62,750 nucleotides of DNA from positions 1-62,750 of the forward strand of contig CAMNDJ010000004.1 of the NCBI GenBank assembly GCA_946535225.1. The letters run 5' to 3'. Shown here piece by piece: positions 29,014-39,779 of this stretch. Within the stretch, counting starts at the first letter, position 1. Each line of letters begins with the position of its first letter. The position numbers and the translations under genes are program-made. This DNA comes from an uncultured Lachnospiraceae bacterium. Its GTDB lineage: Bacteria; Bacillota; Clostridia; Lachnospirales; Lachnospiraceae. The notes beneath the pieces are model-generated. The model made no database searches. It was not told the origin of the DNA and saw only the letters and a list, made by a program, of their open reading frames with translations.

Positions 29014-29885
29014 CAAGACCGGGGATCAAGGACAAGAAGAGGATAGTCGTAAAAGTCGGCTCGTCTTCTATAGTTCACAGTGAGACCGGAGGTGCGGACT
29101 ATACTAAACTCGAAGTACTCGTAAGAGAACTGTGCAATATCAGTAACCAGGGTAAGGATGTGATATTGGTCAGTTCCGGAGCCATCGCCGTCGGCAAGAG
29201 AGTTATAGGTCAGACGGCTGTGAACAGTCAGAAGGGGAACATGGGATTTAAGCAGGCCTGTGCCGCGATAGGACAGGCAAGGCTCATGATGACATACCAG
29301 AAGCTGTTCAGCGAATACAATCATATTGCGGCTCAGATCCTTATGACAAAGAATACCGTGACTGATGATGTGAACAGAGCAAACGCATATAACACCTTCA
29401 GCGAACTGTTGAACATGGGTATCGTCCCCATCGTGAATGAGAATGATACGGTTTCGACATATGAGATCGTTGTCGGCGATGATGATGTCCTTATCGGAGA
29501 TAATGATACATTGAGCGCTATCGTAGCGTCACTTGTAAATGCGGATCTGCTGATCCTTCTGTCGGACATAGACGGACTCTATACCGACGATCCGCACAAG
29601 GATCCGAATGCGAAGTTCATATCGCAGGTTGATGATCTTAATGATGAGATGCTTTCGATGGCTAAGTCAAGTACCGGTAGCAGTGTAGGAACCGGCGGAA
29701 TGAACACCAAGATGAATGCGGCGAGGATCGCCACATCATCCGGCGCCGACATGATAATAGCAAACGGCGCGGATATGCGTATCCTTCACCGTATCATGGA
29801 TGGAAGGGATATAGGAACATTGTTTACGGCTAACAAAGATGAAAGTTTCGATATGATTGATTTCATCAATAATATCAATTCCTGA
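28989..29885 (+). CDS. proB: Glutamate 5-kinase (short form, no PUA domain)
   Basis: RIVVKVGSSSI, ILVSSGAIAVG, NENDTVS, GDNDTLSAIVASLVNADLLILLSDIDGLY, GTGGMNTKMNAARIA. Confidence 0.95.
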   Translation: MEEAFDKITRPGIKDKKRIVVKVGSSSIVHSETGGADYTKLEVLVRELCNISNQGKDVILVSSGAIAVGKRVIGQTAVNSQKGNMGFKQACAAIGQARLMMTYQKLFSEYNHIAAQILMTKNTVTDDVNRANAYNTFSELLNMGIVPIVNENDTVSTYEIVVGDDDVLIGDNDTLSAIVASLVNADLLILLSDIDGLYTDDPHKDPNAKFISQVDDLNDEMLSMAKSSTGSSVGTGGMNTKMNAARIATSSGADMIIANGADMRILHRIMDGRDIGTLFTANKDESFDMIDFINNINS

Positions 29886-29911
29886 TGACTGATATATGGC
29901 AGGCATGACAG

Positions 29912-30481
29912 ATGACGTTAAGAAGCGAGATAATAAATAAACGCAAAGAACTCAGTACTGAAGAACGTATAAGACTTAGTGATATCATCACGGAAAAGGT
30001 GAGAGGTCTGAACGAATATAAGAAAGCCGACAAGGTCTTAGTCTATGCCGATAACAACGGAGAAGTCGCAACGGATAAACTCATTAACATATCGCTTCTT
30101 GAGGGTAAGAAGGTATATGCTCCGGTAAGTCTGCAAAACTTTGAACTTGATTTCTACAGAGTGTTTGCTTTAGATGAGATGGAGCCCGCTGCTTATGGTA
30201 TCCGCGAGCCTCTTAAGATCGAATATCTAAAGCTTAATGACAATGATGTCACACCGGATACGATATGCATCACGCCGGGCACGGTGTTCGACAGGAAATG
30301 CAACAGGATGGGCTACGGTAAAGGATATTATGACCGCTTTTTTGCCCGTATGAAAATAGAGAACAGGATAGGACTTGCGTTCGAACTGCAGATGACTGAC
30401 AGGATCGATAAGAAAGAATCTGATATCCCCATGACGGCAGTGGTCACCGAAGAGAACATATGGAAAATACCGAAGAACTGA
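29912..30481 (+). CDS. 5-formyltetrahydrofolate cyclo-ligase
   Basis: TPDTICITPGTVFDRKCNRMGYGKGYYDRFFA. Confidence 0.93.
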   Translation: MTLRSEIINKRKELSTEERIRLSDIITEKVRGLNEYKKADKVLVYADNNGEVATDKLINISLLEGKKVYAPVSLQNFELDFYRVFALDEMEPAAYGIREPLKIEYLKLNDNDVTPDTICITPGTVFDRKCNRMGYGKGYYDRFFARMKIENRIGLAFELQMTDRIDKKESDIPMTAVVTEENIWKIPKN

Positions 30482-31869
30482 AAAGACAAAGAGAATATAT
30501 AGAGAGATTAAAGGGCACGGTAATAAGGCTTAAGGATTCTCTTTCAAGGACACCCAAATGTGCCGTTGTGACTTTCGGATGTCAGATGAATGCCAGGGAT
30601 TCCGAGAAACTTGCCGGCATCTTAAAAGAAGCAGGATTTGCACTTGACGGTACGGAATCGGATGCCGATCTGGTGATCTATAATACATGTTCTGTAAGAG
30701 ATAATGCCAATCAGAAGGTTTACGGGCATTTGGGCAGCCTTAAACCTCTTAAGAAAAAGAATCCCGGTCTTAAGATCGCCATGTGCGGATGTATGATGCA
30801 GGAACAGAGCGTTATTGACAATATCTCGCGCAATTACGGTTTTGTGGATCTTGTGTTCGGTACGCATAATATATTTAAGTTTGCAGAACTTTTGTATCGC
30901 ATGTATGAGGAAAGTGCCGGACAGATAATCGATATCTGGGAGAGTACCGATGATCAGGTTGAGGATCTGCCGGTAGAGCGTAAATACAGCTACAAATCCG
31001 GAGTCAATATAATGTACGGCTGCAACAATTTCTGTACATACTGTATAGTGCCGTATGTAAGGGGAAGAGAACGGAGCAGAGATGCAAAAGAGATCGTACG
31101 TGAGATAGAAAAATTGTCTGAAGACGGCGTGATAGAAGTCATGCTTCTCGGTCAGAATGTCAACAGTTACGGCAAGGGGCTTGATGAGGATATCGATTTT
31201 TCGGATCTTCTTAAGGAAGTTGAGAAGATTGACGGTATCAAAAGGATCAGATTTATGACATCGCATCCGAAGGACCTGTCCGATAAACTGATAGATACGA
31301 TAGCATCATCCGAAAAGATATGTCGTCATATACATCTTCCTCTCCAGTCGGGATCCGATCGTATACTTAAGGCCATGAACAGGCATTATACCAAGGAATC
31401 CTATTTGGGGCTCGTGCGTAAGATAAGGGAAGCCATACCGGATATCGCTATAACCACGGATATAATAATCGGCTTTCCGGGTGAGACCAAAGAAGATGTT
31501 GATGATACGATCGATGTGATAAATAAAGTCGAATACGACAATGCTTTTACCTTTATATATTCAAAGAGGACCGGAACACCTGCTGCTTCAATGGCAGATC
31601 AGGTGAGTGAAGAGTTTGCCTCTGAGCAGTTTAACAGAGTGCTTGATGCCGTCAGGGAATGTGCGTCCAAACGTAACGGAATGCTTATAGGACGCGTTGA
31701 AGAAGCGCTTGTTGAGAGTATCTCGGATAACGATCCTTCAATGGTGACCGGCAGACTGTCAAATAACAGTATGGTACATTTTAAGGGAGATAAACAACTG
31801 ATCGGAAGTATAGTACAGGTCAGATTACATACCGCCGGAGGATTCTATTATATCGGCGATATGGTATAG
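30460..31869 (+). CDS. miaB: tRNA-2-methylthio-N6-dimethylallyladenosine synthase MiaB
   Basis: FGCQMNARDSEKLAGIL, MYGCNNFCTYCIVPYVRGRERSR, LPLQSGSDRILKAMNRHY. Confidence 0.97.
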   Translation: MENTEELKRQREYIERLKGTVIRLKDSLSRTPKCAVVTFGCQMNARDSEKLAGILKEAGFALDGTESDADLVIYNTCSVRDNANQKVYGHLGSLKPLKKKNPGLKIAMCGCMMQEQSVIDNISRNYGFVDLVFGTHNIFKFAELLYRMYEESAGQIIDIWESTDDQVEDLPVERKYSYKSGVNIMYGCNNFCTYCIVPYVRGRERSRDAKEIVREIEKLSEDGVIEVMLLGQNVNSYGKGLDEDIDFSDLLKEVEKIDGIKRIRFMTSHPKDLSDKLIDTIASSEKICRHIHLPLQSGSDRILKAMNRHYTKESYLGLVRKIREAIPDIAITTDIIIGFPGETKEDVDDTIDVINKVEYDNAFTFIYSKRTGTPAASMADQVSEEFASEQFNRVLDAVRECASKRNGMLIGRVEEALVESISDNDPSMVTGRLSNNSMVHFKGDKQLIGSIVQVRLHTAGGFYYIGDMV

Positions 31870-31882
31870 ATATCATTAGATT

Positions 31883-34549
31883 ATGCAGATAGATTACGAC
31901 AAACTGTCGCCAATGATGAAACTCTATATGGACACCAAGGAAGAATACAAGGATTGTATCCTTTTCTACAGACTCGGTGACTTCTATGAGATGTTTTTTG
32001 ATGATGCATTGACGGCTTCAAAAGAACTCGATATAACACTGACCGGCAAACAGTGCGGCCTTATTGAACGCGCTCCTATGTGTGGCGTTCCGTTTCATGC
32101 GGTAGATGCCTACCTTGACAAGCTTGTCGGCAAAGGCTATAAAGTCGCTATCTGTGAGCAGGTGGAAGATCCCAAGCTTGCAAAAGGACTGGTAAAGAGA
32201 GAGGTCGTAAGGATCGTCACTCCCGGTACCAATACGAGCAGTGCTGTCCTGGATGATAAGAGTAACAATTACATAATGAGCGTCTCCTATACTCCCGGCA
32301 ATATAGGTATATCCGTAGCCGATATCACTACGGGCGATTATTACTTAAGTGAGATAGAAGACATAAGAGCGTTCTATGATGAGATGATGAAATACTCTCC
32401 GTCAGAGATCGTGTGCAATGAAGCTTTTCTTATGAGCGGTATGGATATCTCAAGGATAAGGGACGGGCTCGGGATAGCATTGACTTCACTTCCGCCTCAT
32501 TACTATGATGAGGACAGATGCAGGAATAAGATCGCATCGCATTTCGGTGTCAACGGAATAGCAGGACTCGGTATATCGGATTTTCCGAACGGGATCGTAG
32601 CCGCGGGAGCCTTGCTTCAGTATCTGTATGAGACGCAGAAGCATGATCTGAAACATATCACGCATATCTATCCGTATGTCGCAAGCAGATATATGCTCAT
32701 AGACAGTGCTACGAGGCGTAATCTTGAACTGCTCGAGACTTTAAGAGAAAAGCAGAAGAGGGGCTCGCTGCTCTGGGTGCTTGATAAGACAAAGACTGCC
32801 ATGGGAAGCAGGACGCTTTCATCTTATATAAGACAGCCTCTGATAGAAGCCGAAGCGATCGAATCAAGGCTTGAAGCTGTCTCGGCACTTAAGAATAATC
32901 CTATAGAAAGAGACGAACTCAGAGAGTATCTGGGTACGGTCTACGATCTGGAGCGGATCGTCGGCAAGATCGCCATGCAGACAGTCAATCCGAGAGATAT
33001 GCTGGCTCTTAAATCATCTCTTTCGATGCTTCCGGCCATCAAACTGATAACTTCGGAACTCGACAGCGTATTGCTTAAGAAGATAAGCGAAGACATAGAC
33101 GGTTTGGAAGATATATATACGCTCATAGAAGAAGCCATTGAAGAAGAACCGCCTCTTACGATAAGAGAAGGCGGTATCATCAAAAGCGGATATAACAAAG
33201 ATATAGATGAGCTCAGAAGAGCGGGCAGCGAAGGCAAACAGTGGTTAAATGATTTTGAGGCCATGGAACAGGAAAGACTCGGGATCAAGAGCCTTCATGT
33301 CAAATACAACAAGGTTTTCGGATACTGTATCGAGATAAGCAACGGAGCCAAGGATAAGGCCCCGGATGAATATATACGTAAGCAGACTCTGGTCAATGCC
33401 GAGAGATACACCTGTCCCAGGCTTAAAGAGCTTGAAGACATGATACTCGGGGCGACTGACAAGGTATGTAATCTTGAATATGACGAATTCGTCAGGATAA
33501 GAGAGATCATAAGAGACAGGATCGAAGTCATACAGAAGACTGCCAAGGCTCTGGCTGCACTTGATGTATTTGCTTCACTTGCACTTGTTGCCGAACAGAA
33601 CGGTTATGTCAGACCCAAGTTAAATTCAAAGGGCAATATAAATATCAAGGACGGCAGACATCCTGTTGTAGAGAAGATGATCCCGGCCGATATGTTTGTG
33701 TCAAATGATACCAGACTTGATAAACATAAGAGGATGATATCCATAATAACCGGACCGAATATGGCGGGTAAATCTACATATATGCGGCAGGTGGCCCTCA
33801 TATGTCTCATGACGCAGATAGGTTCTTTTGTACCCGCATCGTCAGCTGATATATGTATCAGCGACAGGATATTCACAAGAGTCGGTGCGAGCGATGATCT
33901 GGCCAGCGGACAGTCCACTTTCATGGTAGAGATGAATGAAGTGGCCAATATACTGAGAAATGCCACATCAGACAGTCTCATAATCTTAGATGAGATCGGA
34001 AGAGGCACATCCACCTTCGACGGCCTCTCTATAGCGTGGGCTGTTGTTGAACACATAGCCAATCCCAGGCTCATTGGGGCTAAAACACTGTTTGCTACGC
34101 ATTATCACGAACTGACCGAACTTGAGAGTAAGATGGACAATGTGCGCAATTACTCCATAGCGGTCAAGGAAAACGGTGATGACATCGTGTTCTTGCGTAA
34201 GATCGTGAGCGGAGGTGCGGACAAGAGCTACGGTATTCAGGTAGCCAAGCTTGCGGGAGTCCCGGAGATCGTTATCAACAGGGCCAAGGAGATCGTAGGT
34301 CAGCTGGTAGACAATGATATCATAGATAAGATCCAGAATATAGCCGTTGGCAGAACTTCAGACAGCGGTAAGAGTGTTGAACATTATGATCAGGTCGATC
34401 TGACACAGATGTCACTTTTTGCGACCACAACAGATGAAGACGTCTTAAGAGAATTAAAGGAATTGGATGTGAGTAATCTGACACCTTTAGATGCGCTCAA
34501 TACACTGTATAAATTGCAGAATTCACTAAACAACAGATGGAACGGATAG
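31883..34549 (+). CDS. mutS: DNA mismatch repair protein MutS
   Basis: LSPMMKLYMDTKEEYKDCILFYRLGDFYEMFFDDA, ITGPNMAGKSTYMRQVALI, LDEIGRGTSTFDGLSIAWAVVEHI. Confidence 0.98.
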   Translation: MQIDYDKLSPMMKLYMDTKEEYKDCILFYRLGDFYEMFFDDALTASKELDITLTGKQCGLIERAPMCGVPFHAVDAYLDKLVGKGYKVAICEQVEDPKLAKGLVKREVVRIVTPGTNTSSAVLDDKSNNYIMSVSYTPGNIGISVADITTGDYYLSEIEDIRAFYDEMMKYSPSEIVCNEAFLMSGMDISRIRDGLGIALTSLPPHYYDEDRCRNKIASHFGVNGIAGLGISDFPNGIVAAGALLQYLYETQKHDLKHITHIYPYVASRYMLIDSATRRNLELLETLREKQKRGSLLWVLDKTKTAMGSRTLSSYIRQPLIEAEAIESRLEAVSALKNNPIERDELREYLGTVYDLERIVGKIAMQTVNPRDMLALKSSLSMLPAIKLITSELDSVLLKKISEDIDGLEDIYTLIEEAIEEEPPLTIREGGIIKSGYNKDIDELRRAGSEGKQWLNDFEAMEQERLGIKSLHVKYNKVFGYCIEISNGAKDKAPDEYIRKQTLVNAERYTCPRLKELEDMILGATDKVCNLEYDEFVRIREIIRDRIEVIQKTAKALAALDVFASLALVAEQNGYVRPKLNSKGNINIKDGRHPVVEKMIPADMFVSNDTRLDKHKRMISIITGPNMAGKSTYMRQVALICLMTQIGSFVPASSADICISDRIFTRVGASDDLASGQSTFMVEMNEVANILRNATSDSLIILDEIGRGTSTFDGLSIAWAVVEHIANPRLIGAKTLFATHYHELTELESKMDNVRNYSIAVKENGDDIVFLRKIVSGGADKSYGIQVAKLAGVPEIVINRAKEIVGQLVDNDIIDKIQNIAVGRTSDSGKSVEHYDQVDLTQMSLFATTTDEDVLRELKELDVSNLTPLDALNTLYKLQNSLNNRWNG

Positions 34550-34563
34550 ATCAAAGATAAGGA

Positions 34564-36453
34564 TTGGAATCGGACATGAGCCTTATACACCTGCTAAACA
34601 ATGAGACCATCAATAAGATAGCCGCCGGAGAGGTCGTTGAACGTCCGGCCAATATAGTCAAGGAACTTGTTGAGAATTCCCTTGATTCGGGTGCTGATGC
34701 CGTAACCGTCGAGATCAAGGACGGAGGTATTTCATTTATAAGGATAACCGACAACGGTTCGGGCATTCCGGGAAATGAGGTCAGGGAAGCGTTCAAAAGA
34801 CATGCCACGAGCAAGATAAATGATGCTTCGGATCTTAACATGTTGGGTACGCTGGGCTTCAGAGGAGAAGCTTTGAGTTCGATCGCAGCCGTTGCCCAGG
34901 TCGAGATGATCACCAAGACCAAAGAAGATATGATCGGGACACAGTACGTCATTGAAGGCGGAAAAGAGGTGTCCGTCAAGGAGATAGGAGTACCCGGAGG
35001 TACGACAGTCATAGTACGCAACATTTTTTATAATACTCCGGCAAGAAAGAAGTTCCTTAAAAGTCCGATAACCGAAGGAGGATATATCTCTGATATATTG
35101 GAGCATCTTGCGCTTGCCAATCCGGACGTGTCGATCAAGTTTATCGCAGGCGGACAGATCAAGTTTCATACGTCGGGTAACGGAAGCGTTAAAGAACTCA
35201 TATACAGGCTGTTCGGAAGAGAGAGTGCCGATGCGCTCGTTCCCATCGAGAATGTAACGGAGAACATATCGATAAAAGGATATCTCGGGAAACCTGAATT
35301 TAACAGGAGCACGCGCAATTACGAGAACTATTTCATTAACAAAAGATTCGTCAAAAGCGATATCATAAGCAAGGCGATAGAGGAAGGATACAGAGAATAC
35401 CTGATGCAGCATCGATTCCCCTTCTGCGTGCTGTTTATTGACGTAGATCCGGGATCTGTCGATGTCAACGTACATCCTAGCAAGATGGAAGTCAGGTTCA
35501 AAGACAGCTTAAGGATCGCGGATCTTGTTTCCTCCGCGATCTCAAGTGTATTAAAAGTCCATGAGATGATACCGGATTCTGTGTTAAACGAAAGACCGGA
35601 ACCGGCAGAAAAAGTACCTAAGCAGGCAGCTGAGCCTTTTGAAGAAAAACGCAGGAGCGAAGATATATCTATCGCTTTAGATGAGAAACTGTTAAGTGAG
35701 AGCAATATAGACATAAGGCGTGTGCTCGGCAAAAGTGTGCCCGGACTGCAACCCTATCCCGAAACACCGGAAGAGGAAAAGGAGAAGAACATCATCAAGG
35801 CTAATGAAGCCGTTATAGTAAATACGGCAGTTCAGATGGAGATGTTCGATGACAAACTGTTAAGCTATGATGCAGTCAACGATTACGAGATCGTAGGACA
35901 GATCTTCGGAACATACTGGCTGTTCACATATAAGGACAAACTAATTCTCATGGATCAGCATGCGGCGCATGAGAAGGTCAAATATGAAAGGCTCGTTAAG
36001 CAGATGAAAGAGGGAGCGGTGGCAACACAGATGATAAGCCCTGCGATAGTCATAACCCTTTCGGCATCTGAACTTGCCATACTTGGTGAATACAGGGACA
36101 ATCTTAAGGCGATCGGTTATGAGATCGAAGAATTCGGCGGATATGATATAAGCTTAAGAAGCGTACCTATGGAATTGTACGGTAATGATCCTAAAGGTCT
36201 GTTCCTTGATCTGATCGATGAGATAAGCGAAGGTCGAATAAAGGGCATTCCGGAGGTCATTAATTCGAAGCTGGCTTCAATGGCTTGCAAATCCGCCGTG
36301 AAGGGTAATACCGATATGACAGCGACCGAAGTAAAAGCACTGTTAGCCGATATGCTCAAACTGGAAAATCCGTATAATTGTCCTCACGGAAGACCTACGA
36401 TGATCACGATGACGAGGAGCGAACTCGACAAGAGATTTAAGAGGATAGTGTAG
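34564..36453 (+). CDS. mutL: DNA mismatch repair endonuclease MutL
   Basis: NKIAAGEVVERPANIVKELVENSLDSGA, TLGFRGEALSSIAAVA, DQHAAHEKVKYE. Confidence 0.97.
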   Translation: MESDMSLIHLLNNETINKIAAGEVVERPANIVKELVENSLDSGADAVTVEIKDGGISFIRITDNGSGIPGNEVREAFKRHATSKINDASDLNMLGTLGFRGEALSSIAAVAQVEMITKTKEDMIGTQYVIEGGKEVSVKEIGVPGGTTVIVRNIFYNTPARKKFLKSPITEGGYISDILEHLALANPDVSIKFIAGGQIKFHTSGNGSVKELIYRLFGRESADALVPIENVTENISIKGYLGKPEFNRSTRNYENYFINKRFVKSDIISKAIEEGYREYLMQHRFPFCVLFIDVDPGSVDVNVHPSKMEVRFKDSLRIADLVSSAISSVLKVHEMIPDSVLNERPEPAEKVPKQAAEPFEEKRRSEDISIALDEKLLSESNIDIRRVLGKSVPGLQPYPETPEEEKEKNIIKANEAVIVNTAVQMEMFDDKLLSYDAVNDYEIVGQIFGTYWLFTYKDKLILMDQHAAHEKVKYERLVKQMKEGAVATQMISPAIVITLSASELAILGEYRDNLKAIGYEIEEFGGYDISLRSVPMELYGNDPKGLFLDLIDEISEGRIKGIPEVINSKLASMACKSAVKGNTDMTATEVKALLADMLKLENPYNCPHGRPTMITMTRSELDKRFKRIV

Positions 36454-36456
36454 AAA

Positions 36457-37437
36457 ATGGGCAGCTTAGAACTCATAAGAAAGCAAAGGCCTGTTCTCAT
36501 AATCGCAGGGCCAACCGGCGTCGGTAAATCGGATATAGCGGTCAAACTGGCACATATACTAAACGGTGAGGTGATCAGCGCAGATTCCGTTGCCGTGTAC
36601 AGGGGCTTAGACATCGGCTCGGCCAAACCATCCTTAAATGATATGGACGGCATACCGCATCATCTCATAGACGTGCTTGATCCGGACGAATACTTCGGAG
36701 TTGATGAATTCGTAAAACTTGCTCGTGAGGCGATGAACGGGATATGGAGCAGAGGCCGGCTTCCGATCATTACGGGTGGTACGGGGTTTTATATACAGGC
36801 CCTGTTATATGATATAGATTTTGATGACGAAAGTGCGAAGGATGAAGGATACAGGGAAAGCCTGTATGAGATCGCTGATTCGAAGGACGGAAAACAAAAG
36901 CTCTATGAGATGTTAACCGATATCGACCCTGAATATGCAAACAGTGTACATCCGAATAATGTAAAGCGTGTTATCAGGGCGCTTGAATACAATAAAAATA
37001 CAGGAAGACTTTTCTCTGAGATGAACAAGGAGCAAAGAAACAGGGTATCTCCTTACGATCACTGCTATGTGGCACTGGATCTTGACAGGGACAGACTCTA
37101 TGAGAGGATAGATAAACGCGTCGACATCATGTTAAAAAACGGTTTGATCGACGAAGTCAAAGGCCTGATGGAATCCGGATACGGGGCGGATCTTAATTCC
37201 ATGTCATCAATAGGCTACAAAGAGATGGTCGCATATCTTGAAGGCAGATGTTCGTATGATGATGCCGTGGAAGATATCAAGAAAAACAGCAGACATTATG
37301 CCAAAAGACAGTTTACATGGCTTAAAAGAGAAAAAGATGTGACATATATAAAAAGAGATCCGGATGACCCTGAGGATGAAGAAATGATAATAAAAAAGAT
37401 CATTGATCTTATGACCGATAAGGGAATATTAGCTTAA
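36457..37437 (+). CDS. miaA: tRNA dimethylallyltransferase MiaA
   Basis: IIAGPTGVGKSDIAVKLA, EVISADSVAVYRGLDIGSAKPS, GGTGFYIQALL. Confidence 0.96.
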   Translation: MGSLELIRKQRPVLIIAGPTGVGKSDIAVKLAHILNGEVISADSVAVYRGLDIGSAKPSLNDMDGIPHHLIDVLDPDEYFGVDEFVKLAREAMNGIWSRGRLPIITGGTGFYIQALLYDIDFDDESAKDEGYRESLYEIADSKDGKQKLYEMLTDIDPEYANSVHPNNVKRVIRALEYNKNTGRLFSEMNKEQRNRVSPYDHCYVALDLDRDRLYERIDKRVDIMLKNGLIDEVKGLMESGYGADLNSMSSIGYKEMVAYLEGRCSYDDAVEDIKKNSRHYAKRQFTWLKREKDVTYIKRDPDDPEDEEMIIKKIIDLMTDKGILA

Positions 37438-37473
37438 GATCGTACGGGACCTTCATAAATATGATACGGTAGC

Positions 37474-38745
37474 ATGATGGAATACAAAGAGATATACAAC
37501 AAACTGGGAATAACTGATGAAACGCTTGATAAGAGCGAAAAGATGATATCAGACCTTAAAGACAGATTTGATAAGATCGACAGACTCTGCGAAGTCAATC
37601 AGCTCAAGGTGATACAGGCCATGCAGGACTCAAGGGTCAGCGAAGCCTGCCTGTCGGGCACGACAGGATACGGTTATAATGATATCGGCAGAGATACACT
37701 TGAGGATGTTTATGCCGCAGTCTTTAAGACCGAAGCTGCCCTGGTAAGACCACAGATAACATGCGGGACGCATGCTTTGGCGATCGCCCTTATGGGTAAT
37801 CTAAGGCCGGGAGATGAACTTCTTTCACCCGTGGGCAAACCCTATGATACACTTGAAGAAGTCATAGGGATAAGACCCGGCCGCGGTAGCCTTTCGGAGT
37901 ACGGGATCACATATTCACAGGTCGATCTTAAAAGCGACGGAAGTTTTGACTATGACGGGATAAGAAAAGCCGTAAATGAGAGAACAAAGCTTGTAACTAT
38001 ACAGCGTTCCAAAGGATATCAGACAAGAAAGACTCTGTCAGTGGATGAGATCGGAGAGCTGATCGCCTTTATCAAGGGGATAAGATCCGATATCATCTGC
38101 ATGGTTGATAATTGTTACGGTGAGTTTACCGAATATAAGGAACCTTCCGAAGCAGGTGCGGATATGTGCGTCGGATCGCTTATAAAGAATCCGGGCGGAG
38201 GACTGGCCCCCATAGGCGGATATATCGTCGGAACAAAAGAGTGTATCGAAAATGCGGCAGTAAGGCTGACCACTCCGGGGCTCGGTAAGGAAGTGGGAGC
38301 CAGCCTTGATGTATTAAGAAGCCTGTATCAGGGACTTTTTCTTGCACCGTCAGTTACCGCCTCAGCTCTTAAAAATGCGATATTTGCCGCGAAAATGTTT
38401 GAGGATGCAGGATATGCGGTCGTTCCGGATGCATCGGAGCAAAGGCATGATATCATACAGGCCGTGACTTTAGGAAGCCCCGAGAAAGTCATAGCTTTCT
38501 GCAGGGGAATACAGTCAGCTGCGCCTGTTGACGGACATGTAACACCCGAACCCTGGGATATGCCGGGATATGACGCGCCTGTCATTATGGCTGCGGGCGC
38601 ATTCATTTCGGGATCGAGCATCGAACTGTCGGCCGACGGTCCCATTAAAGAGCCCTATGCCGTGTATTTTCAGGGCGGACTGACATGGGCGCACGGCAAA
38701 TTCGGAATAATGAAAGCCTACCAGATGGTTAAGGATACAGAATAA
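37474..38745 (+). CDS. Methionine gamma-lyase family / 'aluminium resistance' PLP enzyme (COG4100-like)
   Basis: GTTGYGYNDIGRDTLEDVYA, ICMVDNCYGEFTE, GSLIKNPGGGLAPIGGYIVG. Confidence 0.9.
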   Translation: MMEYKEIYNKLGITDETLDKSEKMISDLKDRFDKIDRLCEVNQLKVIQAMQDSRVSEACLSGTTGYGYNDIGRDTLEDVYAAVFKTEAALVRPQITCGTHALAIALMGNLRPGDELLSPVGKPYDTLEEVIGIRPGRGSLSEYGITYSQVDLKSDGSFDYDGIRKAVNERTKLVTIQRSKGYQTRKTLSVDEIGELIAFIKGIRSDIICMVDNCYGEFTEYKEPSEAGADMCVGSLIKNPGGGLAPIGGYIVGTKECIENAAVRLTTPGLGKEVGASLDVLRSLYQGLFLAPSVTASALKNAIFAAKMFEDAGYAVVPDASEQRHDIIQAVTLGSPEKVIAFCRGIQSAAPVDGHVTPEPWDMPGYDAPVIMAAGAFISGSSIELSADGPIKEPYAVYFQGGLTWAHGKFGIMKAYQMVKDTE

Positions 38746-38765
38746 TATGAGAGGAGCCACATAAC

Positions 38766-39779
38766 ATGGCAAATAATTTCTTTGGTATTGATATAGGTAC
38801 CAGTAACATCAGGATCTACAATCAATTGGACAACAGCATATTCATGGAGAAGAACATGATAGCCATCGAGAACGGCAATGTGCTGCTTGCATACGGTGAT
38901 TCCGCTTTTGATATGTATGAAAAAGCTCCGAGTTCGATCGTATCGAGCTTTCCGGTGATAAACGGAGTCATAGCAGACATAAGCAATATGGAGACATTGC
39001 TTAAGCTGTTTATAACCGATCTGTCCAAAGGCAGTTTAAAACCTGCGGATTACGTTATAGCGGTCCCAACTGATGTTACCGATGTGGAGAAGAGAGCGTT
39101 TTATGATCTTGTCGAAGATGCGGGCATAAAGGCACATAAGATACATGTCGTCGAAAAAGCTATAGCAGACGGACTCGGATGCGATATAGACGTCAAGAAT
39201 TCACAGGGTGTGATGATAGTCAATGTCGGTTATTCAACGACTGAGATCTCGATACTTTCACTCGGAGGCATAGTGCTCAGCAGGATCGTGAAGATCGCCG
39301 GCAAACAGTTCGATGAAGATATCCGTAATGCCGTTCGTAAAGAATTCAATCTCTTTATCGGAGAAAAGACAGCGGAGAGGATCAAGATAAGTATGAAGTC
39401 GCTTATAGAATCCGGAGAGAACATTGTATGCTACGGTCGAGATATTGTAAGCGGACTTCCGATGGAAAGAGAGATCCCGCCCGAGATACTCGATACCAAT
39501 CTGCGCGATTCGTATGCACAGATAATAGACTGTGTCAAGATGGTCCTTGAGAGGACTCCTCCGGAGCTTGGCGCCGATATATACCGTCACGGACTTTATC
39601 TGACAGGAGGCTCTTCGCAGATATATAATCTGGCGAATCTGATCTCGGATGCGACCGGCCTTAAGGTAAATATGAGTGAAGACCCAATAGACAGTGTCAT
39701 CATGGGTATCGCCAAGGTCATCAACGAGGATAAATACCGTAAACTTGCTTACTACATAGAGGGAATGAGCGGCCGATGA
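38766..39779 (+). CDS. mreB: MreB/Mbl-like rod-shape protein, divergent nucleotide site
   Basis: FFGIDIGTSNIRIY, NVGYSTTEISILSLGGIVLSR, FNLFIGEKTAERIKI; followed by mreC, mreD. Confidence 0.9.
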   Translation: MANNFFGIDIGTSNIRIYNQLDNSIFMEKNMIAIENGNVLLAYGDSAFDMYEKAPSSIVSSFPVINGVIADISNMETLLKLFITDLSKGSLKPADYVIAVPTDVTDVEKRAFYDLVEDAGIKAHKIHVVEKAIADGLGCDIDVKNSQGVMIVNVGYSTTEISILSLGGIVLSRIVKIAGKQFDEDIRNAVRKEFNLFIGEKTAERIKISMKSLIESGENIVCYGRDIVSGLPMEREIPPEILDTNLRDSYAQIIDCVKMVLERTPPELGADIYRHGLYLTGGSSQIYNLANLISDATGLKVNMSEDPIDSVIMGIAKVINEDKYRKLAYYIEGMSGR

